Shown piece after piece: positions 14,979-23,221 of a stretch of DNA of 30,116 nt. Source of the stretch: DATFML01 sp964571225 (GTDB lineage Bacteria > Pseudomonadota > Gammaproteobacteria > DATFLG01); the NCBI GenBank assembly GCA_964571225.1, contig CAZNBB010000040.1, positions 1-30,116 on the forward strand, read 5' to 3'. A program made the translations under genes and the position numbers. The notes below the pieces were generated by a model. It was not told the DNA's origin. It saw only the letters and a program-made list of their open reading frames with translations, and ran no database searches. Numbering within the stretch: position 1 is the first letter of the stretch; every line of letters begins with the position of its first letter.

Positions 14979-15848
14979 ATGTGCACGACGAAGGACAGCG
15001 CATTGATTTGCGCGACTATTTTTCGACGTCCATTGGGGCGTCTGGTTATGTTGCTGTGCCTGTCGGCAGTGCTGTCCGCCTGCAGCACCCCGTTCGCCCC
15101 CCAGGACGGGGCACCGGCCAACCCCCCCGCCGACATAGCAGACATACCCAACGCCGTGCCCCGGGTGGAGCCCCGCAGCCGTTACGGCAATCCTTCCTCT
15201 TATGTGGTCAACGGCCATCGCTACTACGTGCTGAAGACGTCCAATGGCTTCGTGCAGCGGGGCATTGCTTCCTGGTACGGCACCAAGTTCGCGGGCAAGC
15301 GCACCTCCAGCGGAGAGCCGTACAACATGTACGCCATGACCGCGGCCCACAAGCGCCTGCCGTTGCCGACCTTCGTGCAGGTCACCAACCTCAACAATGG
15401 CCGCAAGGTCATCGTGCGGGTCAATGATCGCGGCCCGTTTCATCCCGACCGGATCATCGACCTGTCCTATGCCGCCGCCGCCAAGCTCGGCATGCTGGGC
15501 AAGGGCACGGCACCGGTGGTGATCCGGGCCATCAATCCCCACAAACCCACACCGCCCACGGTGGTGGCCGACAAGTCGGACCCCGCCCGTCGGCAGGCGC
15601 CGGATGCCACGTCGCCCAACCTGTTCCTGCAGGTGGGCGCCTTCGTGGACCGCGAGAATGCGGAACGCCTGCGCGGACGCCTGCGGCACGCCAGCGTGCC
15701 GGGCATACATATCACCCGCGGCTACCATGACCGGCGACCGATATACCGGGTTCAGGTCGGTCCGCTACGGACCGTGGAGCAGGCCGACCGCATGGCTCGT
15801 ACGCTGTCCGAGTACGGAGTGCACGACGCTCAGGTGGTGGTGGATTAG
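14979..15848 (+). CDS. rlpA: Rare lipoprotein A, septal/murein lytic transglycosylase with SPOR domain
   Basis: The 289-aa product has a lipoprotein signal ending LSAC. A double-psi beta-barrel domain follows (GIASWYGTKFAGKRTSSGEPYN, then VRVNDRGPF and DLSYAAAAKLGM). The C-terminal SPOR domain (about 210-289, FLQVGAFVDRENAERL) binds denuded glycans. RlpA of Pseudomonas cleaves such naked glycans. The reported start is ATG 14979. TTG 15003 is a credible alternative because AAGGA lies 7 bases before it, which would give a compact 26-residue signal peptide. Its position between mltB and dacA is the conserved gammaproteobacterial order. Confidence 0.93.
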   Translation: MCTTKDSALICATIFRRPLGRLVMLLCLSAVLSACSTPFAPQDGAPANPPADIADIPNAVPRVEPRSRYGNPSSYVVNGHRYYVLKTSNGFVQRGIASWYGTKFAGKRTSSGEPYNMYAMTAAHKRLPLPTFVQVTNLNNGRKVIVRVNDRGPFHPDRIIDLSYAAAAKLGMLGKGTAPVVIRAINPHKPTPPTVVADKSDPARRQAPDATSPNLFLQVGAFVDRENAERLRGRLRHASVPGIHITRGYHDRRPIYRVQVGPLRTVEQADRMARTLSEYGVHDAQVVVD

Positions 15849-15979
15849 CCCCTTGCGTCCGACGGCTCGGCGCCGGCAAAGAATACCGACTTGACGCATT
15901 GCAAACATGCGGCCGGGCGCGGACAATTGACCATCGAGACATGCCCTCCGGTTCGACAATCCAAGTGGTGACGAAAATC

Positions 15980-17161
15980 ATGTTGCGTACCCTGCTCGTG
16001 CTGTTCACGCTGCTGGGGATGCCGCTGGCCAGCCAGGCCGCCTCCGCCGCGGCTCCCGGCGCCAACGGACCCGCTGCGTCCAAACCCATGCCGCCGGTGC
16101 CCGCGGCACCCAAGGTCGGCGCCAAGAGTTACGTGGTGCTGGACTACCACAGCGGCCAGATCATCGCCCAGGACAATCCCGATCAGCGCCTGCCGCCGGC
16201 CAGCCTCACCAAGCTGATGACGGCCTACGTGGTGTTCAAGGAACTGGAGGCCGGGCAGATCCACATGGACGACAAGGTCCACATCAGCGAACACGCGTGG
16301 CGCACCGGCGGCTCGCGGATGTTCGTGAAGGTGGGGACCAAGGTGCCCCTCAAGGACCTGTTGCAGGGCATGATCACCCAGTCGGGCAACGACGCCACGG
16401 TGGCCCTGGCGGAGTACGTGGCCGGCACCGAGTCGACTTTCGCGTCCATGATGAACCGCCAGGCTCAGCTGCTGGGTATGACCCACAGCCACTTCGTGGA
16501 CGCCACCGGCCTGCCCCATCCCGAGCACTACACCACCGCCCGGGACATCGCCAAGGTGGCGCGCGCCCTGATCCACGACTTTCCCGAGTACTACAAGCTC
16601 TATTCGGAAAAGAAATTCACCTGGAACAACATCACGCAGTACAACCGCAACAAGCTGCTGTGGCGGGACCCGTCGGTGGACGGCATGAAGACGGGGCATA
16701 CCGAGGCGGCCGGCTATTGTCTGGTCACTTCCGCCAAGCGTGAGAACATGCGCCTGATCTCCGTGGTGATGGGCACCGACAGCGAGAACGCCCGGGTGGA
16801 CGTCAGCGAAGCGCTGCTGAACTACGGCTTTCGCTTCTACGACACCCACAAGCTCTATGACGCCGGCCAGCCGCTGACCAACGCACGGGTCTGGAAAGGC
16901 GCCCAAGACAAGGTTCCGCTGGGCCTGAAGAACACGCTGTACGTCACGGTGCCCCGGGGGCAGTACGGGAATCTCAACGCCTCCATGACGGTCGACGACC
17001 GGCTCATGGCGCCCCTGACCAAGGGCAAGTCCTACGGTACCGTGCAGGTGAGCCTGGGCGACAAGGTGCTGGCCCGGGAACCGCTGATCGCTCTGCAGAA
17101 CGTACCGGAGGGTTCGTTCTGGCAGCGCATGCTGGACGAGGCCCGGTTGTACTTCCACTGA
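15980..17161 (+). CDS. dacA: D-alanyl-D-alanine carboxypeptidase, PBP5/6 type
   Basis: The 393-aa periplasmic enzyme removes the terminal D-Ala from murein pentapeptides. A signal peptide ending PLASQA is followed by the serine-peptidase domain with S75-LTK, S135-GN and K237-TG. Next come the beta-rich PBP5 C-terminal domain and a final amphipathic stretch (FWQRMLDEARLYF) that would anchor it to the membrane. ATG 15980 gives a standard signal peptide. In-frame ATGs at 15941 and 15899 would add long N-terminal extensions. Confidence 0.95.
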   Translation: MLRTLLVLFTLLGMPLASQAASAAAPGANGPAASKPMPPVPAAPKVGAKSYVVLDYHSGQIIAQDNPDQRLPPASLTKLMTAYVVFKELEAGQIHMDDKVHISEHAWRTGGSRMFVKVGTKVPLKDLLQGMITQSGNDATVALAEYVAGTESTFASMMNRQAQLLGMTHSHFVDATGLPHPEHYTTARDIAKVARALIHDFPEYYKLYSEKKFTWNNITQYNRNKLLWRDPSVDGMKTGHTEAAGYCLVTSAKRENMRLISVVMGTDSENARVDVSEALLNYGFRFYDTHKLYDAGQPLTNARVWKGAQDKVPLGLKNTLYVTVPRGQYGNLNASMTVDDRLMAPLTKGKSYGTVQVSLGDKVLAREPLIALQNVPEGSFWQRMLDEARLYFH

Positions 17162-17187
17162 CGGGCGGTACACGTCATCATGTGGCG

Positions 17188-17213
17188 GCGGGGCGTCTGC
17201 GGACCTGCCCCGC
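17188..17213 (+). terminator. GC-rich hairpin after dacA
   Basis: GCGGGGC (17188-17194) pairs with GCCCCGC (17207-17213), with an inner GTC/GAC pairing and a TGCG loop. It lies 26 bases past the dacA stop. The stem is strong but no T-tract follows. Confidence 0.38.
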
Positions 17214-17295
17214 TACCCACGAATGATGCACACCGGCTGCCGGCAGTCCGCTGCGGAGCGCAGGCGGCCCGAGACCGGCTGACGGAATACCATCC

Positions 17296-18159
17296 ATGGC
17301 GACAGTCTTTCTGAACGGTTCCTTTGTGCCCCTGGAACAGGCCTGCGTGTCCGTGCTGGATCGCGGCTTTCTGTTGGGCGACGGCGTCTACGAGGTCATT
17401 CCCGCCTACGGGGGGCGCCTGTTCCGCCTCGATCAGCACCTGCGGCGGCTGGCCGACAGCCTGGCCGGAATCCGCATCCCCGAGCCCATGGACGCAGGTC
17501 AATGGCACGCCATGCTGGGGGAACTGGTGGAACGCAATGCCGGGGAGGACCAATCGGTCTATCTGCAGATTACCCGCGGCACCGCCGCCAAGCGCGATCA
17601 CCGGTTTCCCGACGAGGTCAATCCGACGGTGTTCGCCATGAGCACGCCGATCGCCCCACCGCCGGACGGACTGGACGAGGAAGGCGTAGCAGCCATCACC
17701 CTGGACGACATCCGCTGGCAGCATTGCCATATCAAGGCCATCACGCTCCTCCCCAATGTCCTGCTGCGCCAGCAGGCGGTGGACGCAGGAGCCGCCGAAG
17801 CCATCCTGATCCGCGACGGGCTGGCCACCGAGGGGGCCGCGAGCAATCTGTTCGTGGTGCGCGACGGCACACTGATCACGCCGCCCAAGGGCCCCACCCT
17901 GCTGCCCGGCATTACCCGCGATCTGATCCTGGAACTGGCGCACGCCCACGGGATCCCCGCCCGCGAGGCGGACATTCCCCAGAACCGGCTGCACGACGCC
18001 GACGAAGTCTGGCTGACCAGTTCCACCCGCGAAATCCTGCCGGTCACCCGCCTGGATGAACGGCCGGTGGGCGACGGCGCGCCGGGTGCCGTCTATAAGG
18101 CCATGACGTCCCATTACCGCGCCTACAAGGAGGCTGTCCGCCAGGGCCGGGCCGACTGA
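17296..18159 (+). CDS. dat: D-amino acid aminotransferase (class IV PLP enzyme)
   Basis: The 287-aa fold-type IV PLP enzyme interconverts D-alanine and D-glutamate with their keto acids, supplying murein precursors. Key residues are the N-terminal RGFLLGDGVYEV, the Schiff-base lysine K147 in HIKAITLLPNVL, and E179 in ATEGAASNLF, which contacts the cofactor pyridine nitrogen. TSSTREILPVT closes the active site. Position after dacA and (in many gammaproteobacteria) before ybeD-lipB-lipA supports the D-amino acid assignment over branched-chain aminotransferase or aminodeoxychorismate lyase. Confidence 0.9.
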   Translation: MATVFLNGSFVPLEQACVSVLDRGFLLGDGVYEVIPAYGGRLFRLDQHLRRLADSLAGIRIPEPMDAGQWHAMLGELVERNAGEDQSVYLQITRGTAAKRDHRFPDEVNPTVFAMSTPIAPPPDGLDEEGVAAITLDDIRWQHCHIKAITLLPNVLLRQQAVDAGAAEAILIRDGLATEGAASNLFVVRDGTLITPPKGPTLLPGITRDLILELAHAHGIPAREADIPQNRLHDADEVWLTSSTREILPVTRLDERPVGDGAPGAVYKAMTSHYRAYKEAVRQGRAD

Positions 18160-18167
18160 GACCCGCT

Positions 18168-18196
18168 GGCGGCGCGGGGATCGACCCGCGGCCGCC
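18168..18196 (+). terminator. Strong GC hairpin after dat
   Basis: GGCGGC plus GCGGG (18168-18178) pair with CCCGC plus GCCGCC (18185-18196), with one bulged G and a 6-base loop, starting 9 bases after the dat stop and followed by CCCTT. It likely ends the murein-cluster transcript, although the T-run is short. Confidence 0.45.
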
Positions 18197-18226
18197 CCTT
18201 GCCACTTCCCGCACCCCCCGCCCGCC

Positions 18227-18255
18227 TTGATCTGAACCCCGTGGGGAACCATGCT
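18227..18255 (+). promoter_or_regulatory. Possible promoter for the acetate kinase-like gene
   Basis: TTGATC (18227-18232), 17 bases, CATGCT (18250-18255). The spacer contains CCCCGTGGGG. The -10 match is only 3 of 6. Confidence 0.25.
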
Positions 18256-18326
18256 GAACACACCGGGTCCAGAGCCCCATCGGCTGCCGCCCCCGACATC
18301 GGCGTACTCCACTCCCTGCACAGGCC

Positions 18327-19460
18327 ATGGCGATGCGCATTCTGGCAGTGAATCTCGGTTCGTCGTCCCTGAAGCTTGATCTGTGGGATGCCGGACAAGC
18401 CGAGCCGATTACCCGCCTTGCCGCCCGTGGCGTAGGCGAAGCCCGCGGCACGGTGGCGGTCGACGGGAAGACGGTAACCGAGACGGAAATGGCCGATCAT
18501 GGCGCCGCTCTCGACACCCTGTTCCCACGCCTGCCGGACCGCGAGCGCATCGAACGCGTGGGTCACCGGGTGGTACACGGCGGCTCCCACCGCCACACCG
18601 CCTGGCTGACAGACGCCTTGCGCCAAGAACTCGCGGAGCTGGTACCCCTGAGTCCGGTGCATCTGCCGCCTGCCATCAAAGTCATTGGCGCCTGCATGGA
18701 ACGCCTGCCGCGCCTGCCCCAGGCGGCGGTCTTCGACACCGCGTTTCACGCCGGGCTTCCCGAGCGCGCCCGCCAATATGCCATTCCATCCCGCTGGCGC
18801 GACGTGGGTGTGCGCCGCTACGGGTTTCACGGCATCGCCTGCGCGGACGTGGTCACCCAGCTCGGGGCGAAGCTTGCGCAACGCGCCGTGCTGCTGCACC
18901 TGGGCGCGGGGTGCTCGGCCACCGCGCTGCTGGAGGGGCGCAGCGTGGACACCACCATGGGTCTGACGCCCCTGGAAGGTCTGGTGATGGCGACCCGCAG
19001 CGGCGATGTGGACCCCGGGGCGTTGATCTACCTGCTGCGCGAGCACCAGCTGTCCCTGGACGATCTGGACAAGGACATCAACCACCACAGCGGGCTGCGG
19101 GGCCTGTCCGGCTTCAGCGACGACATGAAGACCCTGCTGGAACGTCGGGAGGAACCGGCCGCCGCCCTGGCGGTTGAGGTGTTCTGTTACCGGGCCGCCA
19201 AGGCGGTGGCCGCCCTCGGCGTGGCTCTGGGGGGCCTGGATCAGCTGATCTTCAGCGGCGGCATCGGCGAACACGCCGCGCCCGTCAGAGCCCGCATCGC
19301 CGAGCAACTGGCCTGGCTGGGCATGACCCTGGATGCCGACGCCAACGCCGCCGACCGGGCTCTGCTGTCGGGCACGGGGAGCCCGGTGGAAGTGCGCATC
19401 GTGGCCGTGGACGAAGGCCGGGAAATCGCCCGCGAGACGGCGGAATTGAGCGCGCCCTGA
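18327..19460 (+). CDS. ackA: Acetate kinase-family protein (divergent)
   Basis: The 377-aa ASKHA-fold kinase would interconvert acetyl phosphate plus ADP with acetate plus ATP. Family motifs are N9-x-GSSSLK, GHRVVHGG (R81), FDTAFH (D137), RRYGFHG (H168), TPLEGLVMATRSGDVDP (R224) and SGGIGEH. Two conserved positions differ: the usual HLGNG reads HLGAG (A194) and the usual LHNP segment reads VHLP. The protein is also slightly shorter than typical AckA. No phosphotransacetylase or phosphoketolase is adjacent. Substrate may be acetate, propionate or another short acid. It could start at ATG 18333 instead. It begins the insert that splits dat from ybeD. Confidence 0.85.
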   Translation: MAMRILAVNLGSSSLKLDLWDAGQAEPITRLAARGVGEARGTVAVDGKTVTETEMADHGAALDTLFPRLPDRERIERVGHRVVHGGSHRHTAWLTDALRQELAELVPLSPVHLPPAIKVIGACMERLPRLPQAAVFDTAFHAGLPERARQYAIPSRWRDVGVRRYGFHGIACADVVTQLGAKLAQRAVLLHLGAGCSATALLEGRSVDTTMGLTPLEGLVMATRSGDVDPGALIYLLREHQLSLDDLDKDINHHSGLRGLSGFSDDMKTLLERREEPAAALAVEVFCYRAAKAVAALGVALGGLDQLIFSGGIGEHAAPVRARIAEQLAWLGMTLDADANAADRALLSGTGSPVEVRIVAVDEGREIARETAELSAP

Positions 19461-19481
19461 ACGGCGCGCCGGCGACGTACG

Positions 19482-20099
19482 TCAGGCCCGGCGACGCAGC
19501 ACGCAGAAGGTGAAAGCCTGTTCCGCACCGGCAGGCGTCACATGCACGTCGCGCCGGCTGCTGAGCAGTTCGAAATCCTCGCCAAACGCCGCCGCCAGGG
19601 CCGATGGGTCGTAGCGCGCCACTTCCAGTCCGCTGCACTTCAGTGGGCCGTCCGCGGCGAAGGTGCCGATCACCAGGTAACCGCCCGGCACCAGCGCCCG
19701 GGCGAGCACCCATCGGTAGCGCTCCCGATCCCCTTCGTCGGTGAGGAAGTGGAACACCGCACGGTCGTGCCACAGGTCGAAGGGATGGTGTGGACCGAAG
19801 TCGAGCACATCGTGCTCGTACCACTCCACCTGCTCGGCCCGTGGCCCCAGCCGCTCGCGGGCCACGGCCAGGGCGGCGCCCGACACATCCAGCACCGCCG
19901 GCCGTTGAAAGCCGGCATCCAGCAGAAAGTCCACCAGCACCGAGGCGCCGGCGCCCACATCCAGGATGCGCCCATCGAGGGACAGGCCCGTAGACCGGAT
20001 CAGCTCCATGGAAACCGTCGGATGGGATTGATACCAGCTGACCTGATCCGTGGCGCGATTGCGGTAGACCTCCTCCCAATGGGCTTTGCGTCCGATCAT
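19482..20099 (-). CDS. Class I SAM-dependent methyltransferase
   Basis: The 205-aa Rossmann-fold methyltransferase has motif I ILDVGAGAS (45-53), an acidic end of strand 2 in AVLDVS, and a later WHDRAVFHFL segment. The N-terminal HWEEVYRNRATDQVSWYQ is typical of a family often annotated as generic or TPMT-like methyltransferase, so the acceptor is unknown. The minus-strand order tspO-like, OsmC-like, methyltransferase has spacers of 22 and 13 bases, suggesting a single transcript. It converges with the acetate kinase-like gene, 21 bases away. Confidence 0.88.
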   Translation of the reverse strand: MIGRKAHWEEVYRNRATDQVSWYQSHPTVSMELIRSTGLSLDGRILDVGAGASVLVDFLLDAGFQRPAVLDVSGAALAVARERLGPRAEQVEWYEHDVLDFGPHHPFDLWHDRAVFHFLTDEGDRERYRWVLARALVPGGYLVIGTFAADGPLKCSGLEVARYDPSALAAAFGEDFELLSSRRDVHVTPAGAEQAFTFCVLRRRA

Positions 20100-20112
20100 C
20101 GTCTGTCGATCC

Positions 20113-20580
20113 TCAAGATGTTTCCCCTTCGCTGCGGTAAATCTCTGCCCCGTCGGCGTGCACAGCCACTGCCACCGGTATGCCCTGGCGCACGCTTTCT
20201 GTCACCACACAGAAATCCTCGAACAGACCGGTGCAGCGCTGCAGGCGGCCACCTCCTTCCAGACCGTCCACGTCGATACGCACATCCAGACTGCCCACCC
20301 GCAACCGCCCGTGCTCGCTGCGTGTCATGGCGCCGCTGACGGTCGCCTTCATGCCACCCGGCTCGATGCGGGATTTACGCAGACAGAACAGCAGGCTGGC
20401 GCTCAGGCAGTTGGCCACCGACGCCGCCAGCATGCGGGCCGCGTTGGGCCCCTGCCGGTGCCCCAGAGGCTCGGGCTCGTCGACCGTGAGCGCCGCCACG
20501 CCCTCCCAATCGAAGCGCACCCGGAACTCGTAGTCCCGGACATGCTCCACCTGCACCTGGAACGACGGTTCGCTGCTCAT
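20113..20580 (-). CDS. OsmC/Ohr-family protein
   Basis: The 155-aa product has the OsmC fold, with the two redox cysteines in the expected places: C58 in AASVANCLSASL and C124 in FEDFCVVTESV. OsmC and Ohr proteins reduce organic hydroperoxides through such a cysteine pair. The sequence is the more divergent YhfA/OsmC-like type and not clear Ohr, so the substrate is open. It lies between the tspO-like and methyltransferase genes on one probable transcript. Confidence 0.87.
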   Translation of the reverse strand: MSSEPSFQVQVEHVRDYEFRVRFDWEGVAALTVDEPEPLGHRQGPNAARMLAASVANCLSASLLFCLRKSRIEPGGMKATVSGAMTRSEHGRLRVGSLDVRIDVDGLEGGGRLQRCTGLFEDFCVVTESVRQGIPVAVAVHADGAEIYRSEGETS

Positions 20581-20602
20581 GAAGTCTCCGACGATGTTGG
20601 CA

Positions 20603-21076
20603 TCATAGATTCAACCGCCAGACAGCCAAATTCAGGGCGGCGGCAAACCCGACCCAGCCAAGGTACGGGATGAGCAACGCCCCCGCCAGGGGCCGGCGGC
20701 TCCAGAACGCCACCATGGTCACCAGGATGGCGAACCACAGCAACACCACATCCACAAACGCCAGACCCCGGCGCTGAAGACCGAAAAACAGCCAGGACCA
20801 CAGGCCGTTCAACACCAGCTGCACCACGAACAGGGCGAGGGGCCCGCGTGCGCCGCCGACCCCGCCGGGCAGCCACACCAACCAGGCGGCAAGCGCCATC
20901 ATCAGGTACAAGGCCGACCACACCGGCGCGAACAGCCAGGGCGGCGGCGTCCAGGCGGGTTTGACCAGTTGCCCGTAGTCCGGCCCCGGCGCATAGCGTG
21001 CCCCGAACCAGGCCACGGCGAAACACAGCGCAATCCAGAACAGCAATCCCGCGGCCCCGCGAACTCCCTGAACCAT
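20603..21076 (-). CDS. tspO: TspO/MBR-family tryptophan-rich sensory protein
   Basis: The 157-aa product has five predicted transmembrane helices and the TspO signature: KPAWTPPPWLFAPVWSALYLMM in the first loop and helix, VQLVLNGLWSWLFFG, and a final PYLGWVGFAAALNLAVWRLN. Bacterial TspO binds porphyrins and is linked to oxygen or light regulation of tetrapyrrole and stress metabolism. ATG 21076 is chosen because GAGGGAG lies 8 bases before it. An upstream in-frame start (21115) would add 13 residues without a membrane role. It heads a minus-strand transcript divergent from ybeD. Confidence 0.92.
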   Translation of the reverse strand: MVQGVRGAAGLLFWIALCFAVAWFGARYAPGPDYGQLVKPAWTPPPWLFAPVWSALYLMMALAAWLVWLPGGVGGARGPLALFVVQLVLNGLWSWLFFGLQRRGLAFVDVVLLWFAILVTMVAFWSRRPLAGALLIPYLGWVGFAAALNLAVWRLNL

Positions 21077-21227
21077 GACATCGACTCCCTCAACGGCACT
21101 ACAGTCCGGTCCCACCCGGGAACAGGCGCGGGCCGGCGCTGGGTCCCGCGCGCGGATGGGCGCCGCCGCCAGCGCCGGTCCAGTTTACTACTGCCGCCGG
21201 CGTCTGCACTCGACCGGGCGGACCCCC

Positions 21228-21256
21228 TTAGAGGCGCCCCAAAGGTGGGTTATAAT
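21228..21256 (+). promoter_or_regulatory. Promoter for ybeD-lipB-lipA
   Basis: A perfect TATAAT at 21251-21256 sits 31 bases before the ybeD ATG. With 17-base spacing the -35 would be TTAGAG (21228-21233), which is weak. This gives the lipoate genes their own promoter, consistent with their separation from dat. Confidence 0.55.
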
Positions 21257-21287
21257 AGCGGCTGTTTTACTCCTGTCCTGGCGCACC

Positions 21288-21551
21288 ATGAACGACGAAT
21301 CCCCTCTCCAGTTCCCCTGCAGTTTTCCCATCAAAGCCATGGGAAGGGCCGGCTCCGACTTCGAAGGTCAGGTGGTGGCCATCGTGCGCCGCCACGCCCC
21401 GGACCTGGGCGAAGGCGCGGTACGCACCCGGGCCAGCAGGGCCGGGAGCTACCTGTCGGTTACCGTCAACGTGCGCGCTCGCAGCCGCGACCAGCTGGAT
21501 GCCATCTACCGGGATCTGACGGCCTGCGAAGAGGTGCTCATGGCTCTCTAG
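21288..21551 (+). CDS. ybeD: YbeD/DUF493 family small protein
   Basis: The 87-aa ACT-like ferredoxin-fold protein has the family pattern LQFPCSFPIKAMG near the start and a central RTRASRAGSYLSVTVNV, ending TACEEVLMAL. Its molecular role is not established, but it is nearly always next to lipB in gammaproteobacteria, as here (9-base spacer). The longer open frame upstream to 21075 overlaps the promoter and is not coding. Confidence 0.92.
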   Translation: MNDESPLQFPCSFPIKAMGRAGSDFEGQVVAIVRRHAPDLGEGAVRTRASRAGSYLSVTVNVRARSRDQLDAIYRDLTACEEVLMAL

Positions 21552-21560
21552 GAGCCGCCC

Positions 21561-22229
21561 ATGGCAACTCTTGCGCCGAAACAGGCCTGCCTTGCTGCCG
21601 ACGAAATCCTACCCCTGCGGGTCCGCCGCCTGGGGCTGGCGGACTACGAGCCGGTGTGGCGGGAAATGCAGGCGTTCACGGCGGCACGCAACGACGCCAG
21701 CACGGACGAGCTGTGGCTGGTCCAGCACCCGCCGGTGTTCACGGTGGGTCTGAACGGCAAGCCCGAGCACCTGCTGGCGCCGGGTGACATCCCGGTGGTG
21801 CCCGTGGACCGGGGTGGGCAGGTCACCTACCACGGACCCGGCCAGCTGGTGGCCTACATGTTGGCGGACATCGCCCGCCGGAACCTGGGCGTGCAGACCC
21901 TGGTGCACACCCTGGAGCAGGCGGTGGTGGACCTGCTGGCCGACTACGGCATCGACGGGATCCCCCGCCGGGACGCGCCCGGGGTGTACGTGAACGGCAG
22001 CAAGATCGCCTCCCTGGGCCTGCGCATCAAGCGCGGGCGCAGCTACCACGGGCTGGCCCTGAACGTGGACATGGACCTGGAGCCCTTCGGGCGCATCAAT
22101 CCCTGCGGCCATGCCGGCATGACCGTCACCCAGCTGCGTGATCAGGGCATCTCCCCTGATTTCAACGAGGTATCGCAACGCCTGCAGTCGCACCTGACCG
22201 CCCTTCTGGGCTACACTGTGGCGCCTTGA
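21561..22229 (+). CDS. lipB: Lipoyl(octanoyl) transferase
   Basis: The 222-aa cytosolic enzyme moves octanoate from acyl-carrier protein to lipoyl domains, the first step of lipoate synthesis. Motifs are RGGQVTYHGPGQLV, the catalytic lysine K148 in GSKIASLGLRI, and the catalytic cysteine C182 in INPCGHAGM. It is full length. The spacer to lipA is 47 bases. Confidence 0.96.
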   Translation: MATLAPKQACLAADEILPLRVRRLGLADYEPVWREMQAFTAARNDASTDELWLVQHPPVFTVGLNGKPEHLLAPGDIPVVPVDRGGQVTYHGPGQLVAYMLADIARRNLGVQTLVHTLEQAVVDLLADYGIDGIPRRDAPGVYVNGSKIASLGLRIKRGRSYHGLALNVDMDLEPFGRINPCGHAGMTVTQLRDQGISPDFNEVSQRLQSHLTALLGYTVAP

Positions 22230-22276
22230 GGCGCAGCGGCCACGGCCGGAGCCGGCCGCACGAGGCACACAGCACC

Positions 22277-23221
22277 ATGACCGACACCGATCTCAAGCAC
22301 CAGCGCGGCGCCGCCAAGACGGCGCGCATCCCCATCAAGATCGAGCCCACCGCACGCCCCCAGCGCAAGCCGAGCTGGATCCGCGCCCGCTCGCCAGGCA
22401 ACCCGGCGGTGGGACGGCTGAAAAAGATCCTGCGGGAGAACCGTCTGTACACGGTCTGCGAAGAGGCCTCCTGCCCGAACATCGGCGAGTGCTTCGGCCA
22501 CGGCACCGCCACCTTCATGATCATGGGCGACATCTGCACCCGCCGCTGCCCGTTCTGCGACGTGGCCCACGGCCGCCCCGAACCCCTGGACGCGGACGAG
22601 CCGGAGAACCTGGCGCGCACCATCCGCTCCATGGGCCTGAGCTACGTGGTCATCACCTCGGTGGACCGGGACGACCTGCGGGACGGCGGCGCCGGTCATT
22701 TCGTGGAATGCATCCGCGCCGTGCGCACCCACAATCCCGCCACCCGGGTGGAAATCCTGGTGCCGGATTTCCGGGGCCGCATGGACCGGGCCCTGGACAT
22801 CATGCACTCCGCACCGCCGGACGTGTTCAATCACAACCTGGAGACCGTGCCGCGGCTGTACCGCCAGGCACGGCCGGGCTCCGACTACCAGTGGTCCCTC
22901 ACCCTCCTTCAGCGCTTCAAGGCCGAGCACCCCCAGGTGCCCACCAAGTCCGGGCTGATGCTGGGACTCGGGGAGAGCCTGGACGAAGTGAAACAGGTGA
23001 TGGAGGACCTGCGCGCCCATGACTGCGAGATGCTGACCCTGGGGCAGTACCTGCAGCCCAGCCTGCATCACCTGCCGGTGGACCGCTTCGTGCATCCGGA
23101 CGAGTTCGACGAGTTGGCCCGCTGCGGCGAAGCCATGGGCTTCACCCATGTGGCCAGCGGGCCCATGGTGCGTTCCTCCTATCATGCCGACCAGCAGGCC
23201 AGGGACGCGCTGGCCCGCTGA
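22277..23221 (+). CDS. lipA: Lipoyl synthase (radical SAM)
   Basis: The 314-aa enzyme inserts two sulfurs into protein-bound octanoate. It has the auxiliary cluster cysteines C61, C66 and C72 in VCEEASCPNIGEC and the radical-SAM CTRRCPFC (C87, C91, C94). GLMLGLGE follows in the barrel, and the C-terminal HVASGPMVRSSYHA contains the serine that ligates the auxiliary cluster. ATG 22277 gives the normal N-terminus; the open frame continues back into the end of lipB without family similarity. Confidence 0.97.
   Translation: MTDTDLKHQRGAAKTARIPIKIEPTARPQRKPSWIRARSPGNPAVGRLKKILRENRLYTVCEEASCPNIGECFGHGTATFMIMGDICTRRCPFCDVAHGRPEPLDADEPENLARTIRSMGLSYVVITSVDRDDLRDGGAGHFVECIRAVRTHNPATRVEILVPDFRGRMDRALDIMHSAPPDVFNHNLETVPRLYRQARPGSDYQWSLTLLQRFKAEHPQVPTKSGLMLGLGESLDEVKQVMEDLRAHDCEMLTLGQYLQPSLHHLPVDRFVHPDEFDELARCGEAMGFTHVASGPMVRSSYHADQQARDALAR

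Noticed and set aside
15845..18321. Two long minus-strand frames opposite dacA, dat and the start of ackA
   Set aside because: They are antisense to well-supported genes and match no family.
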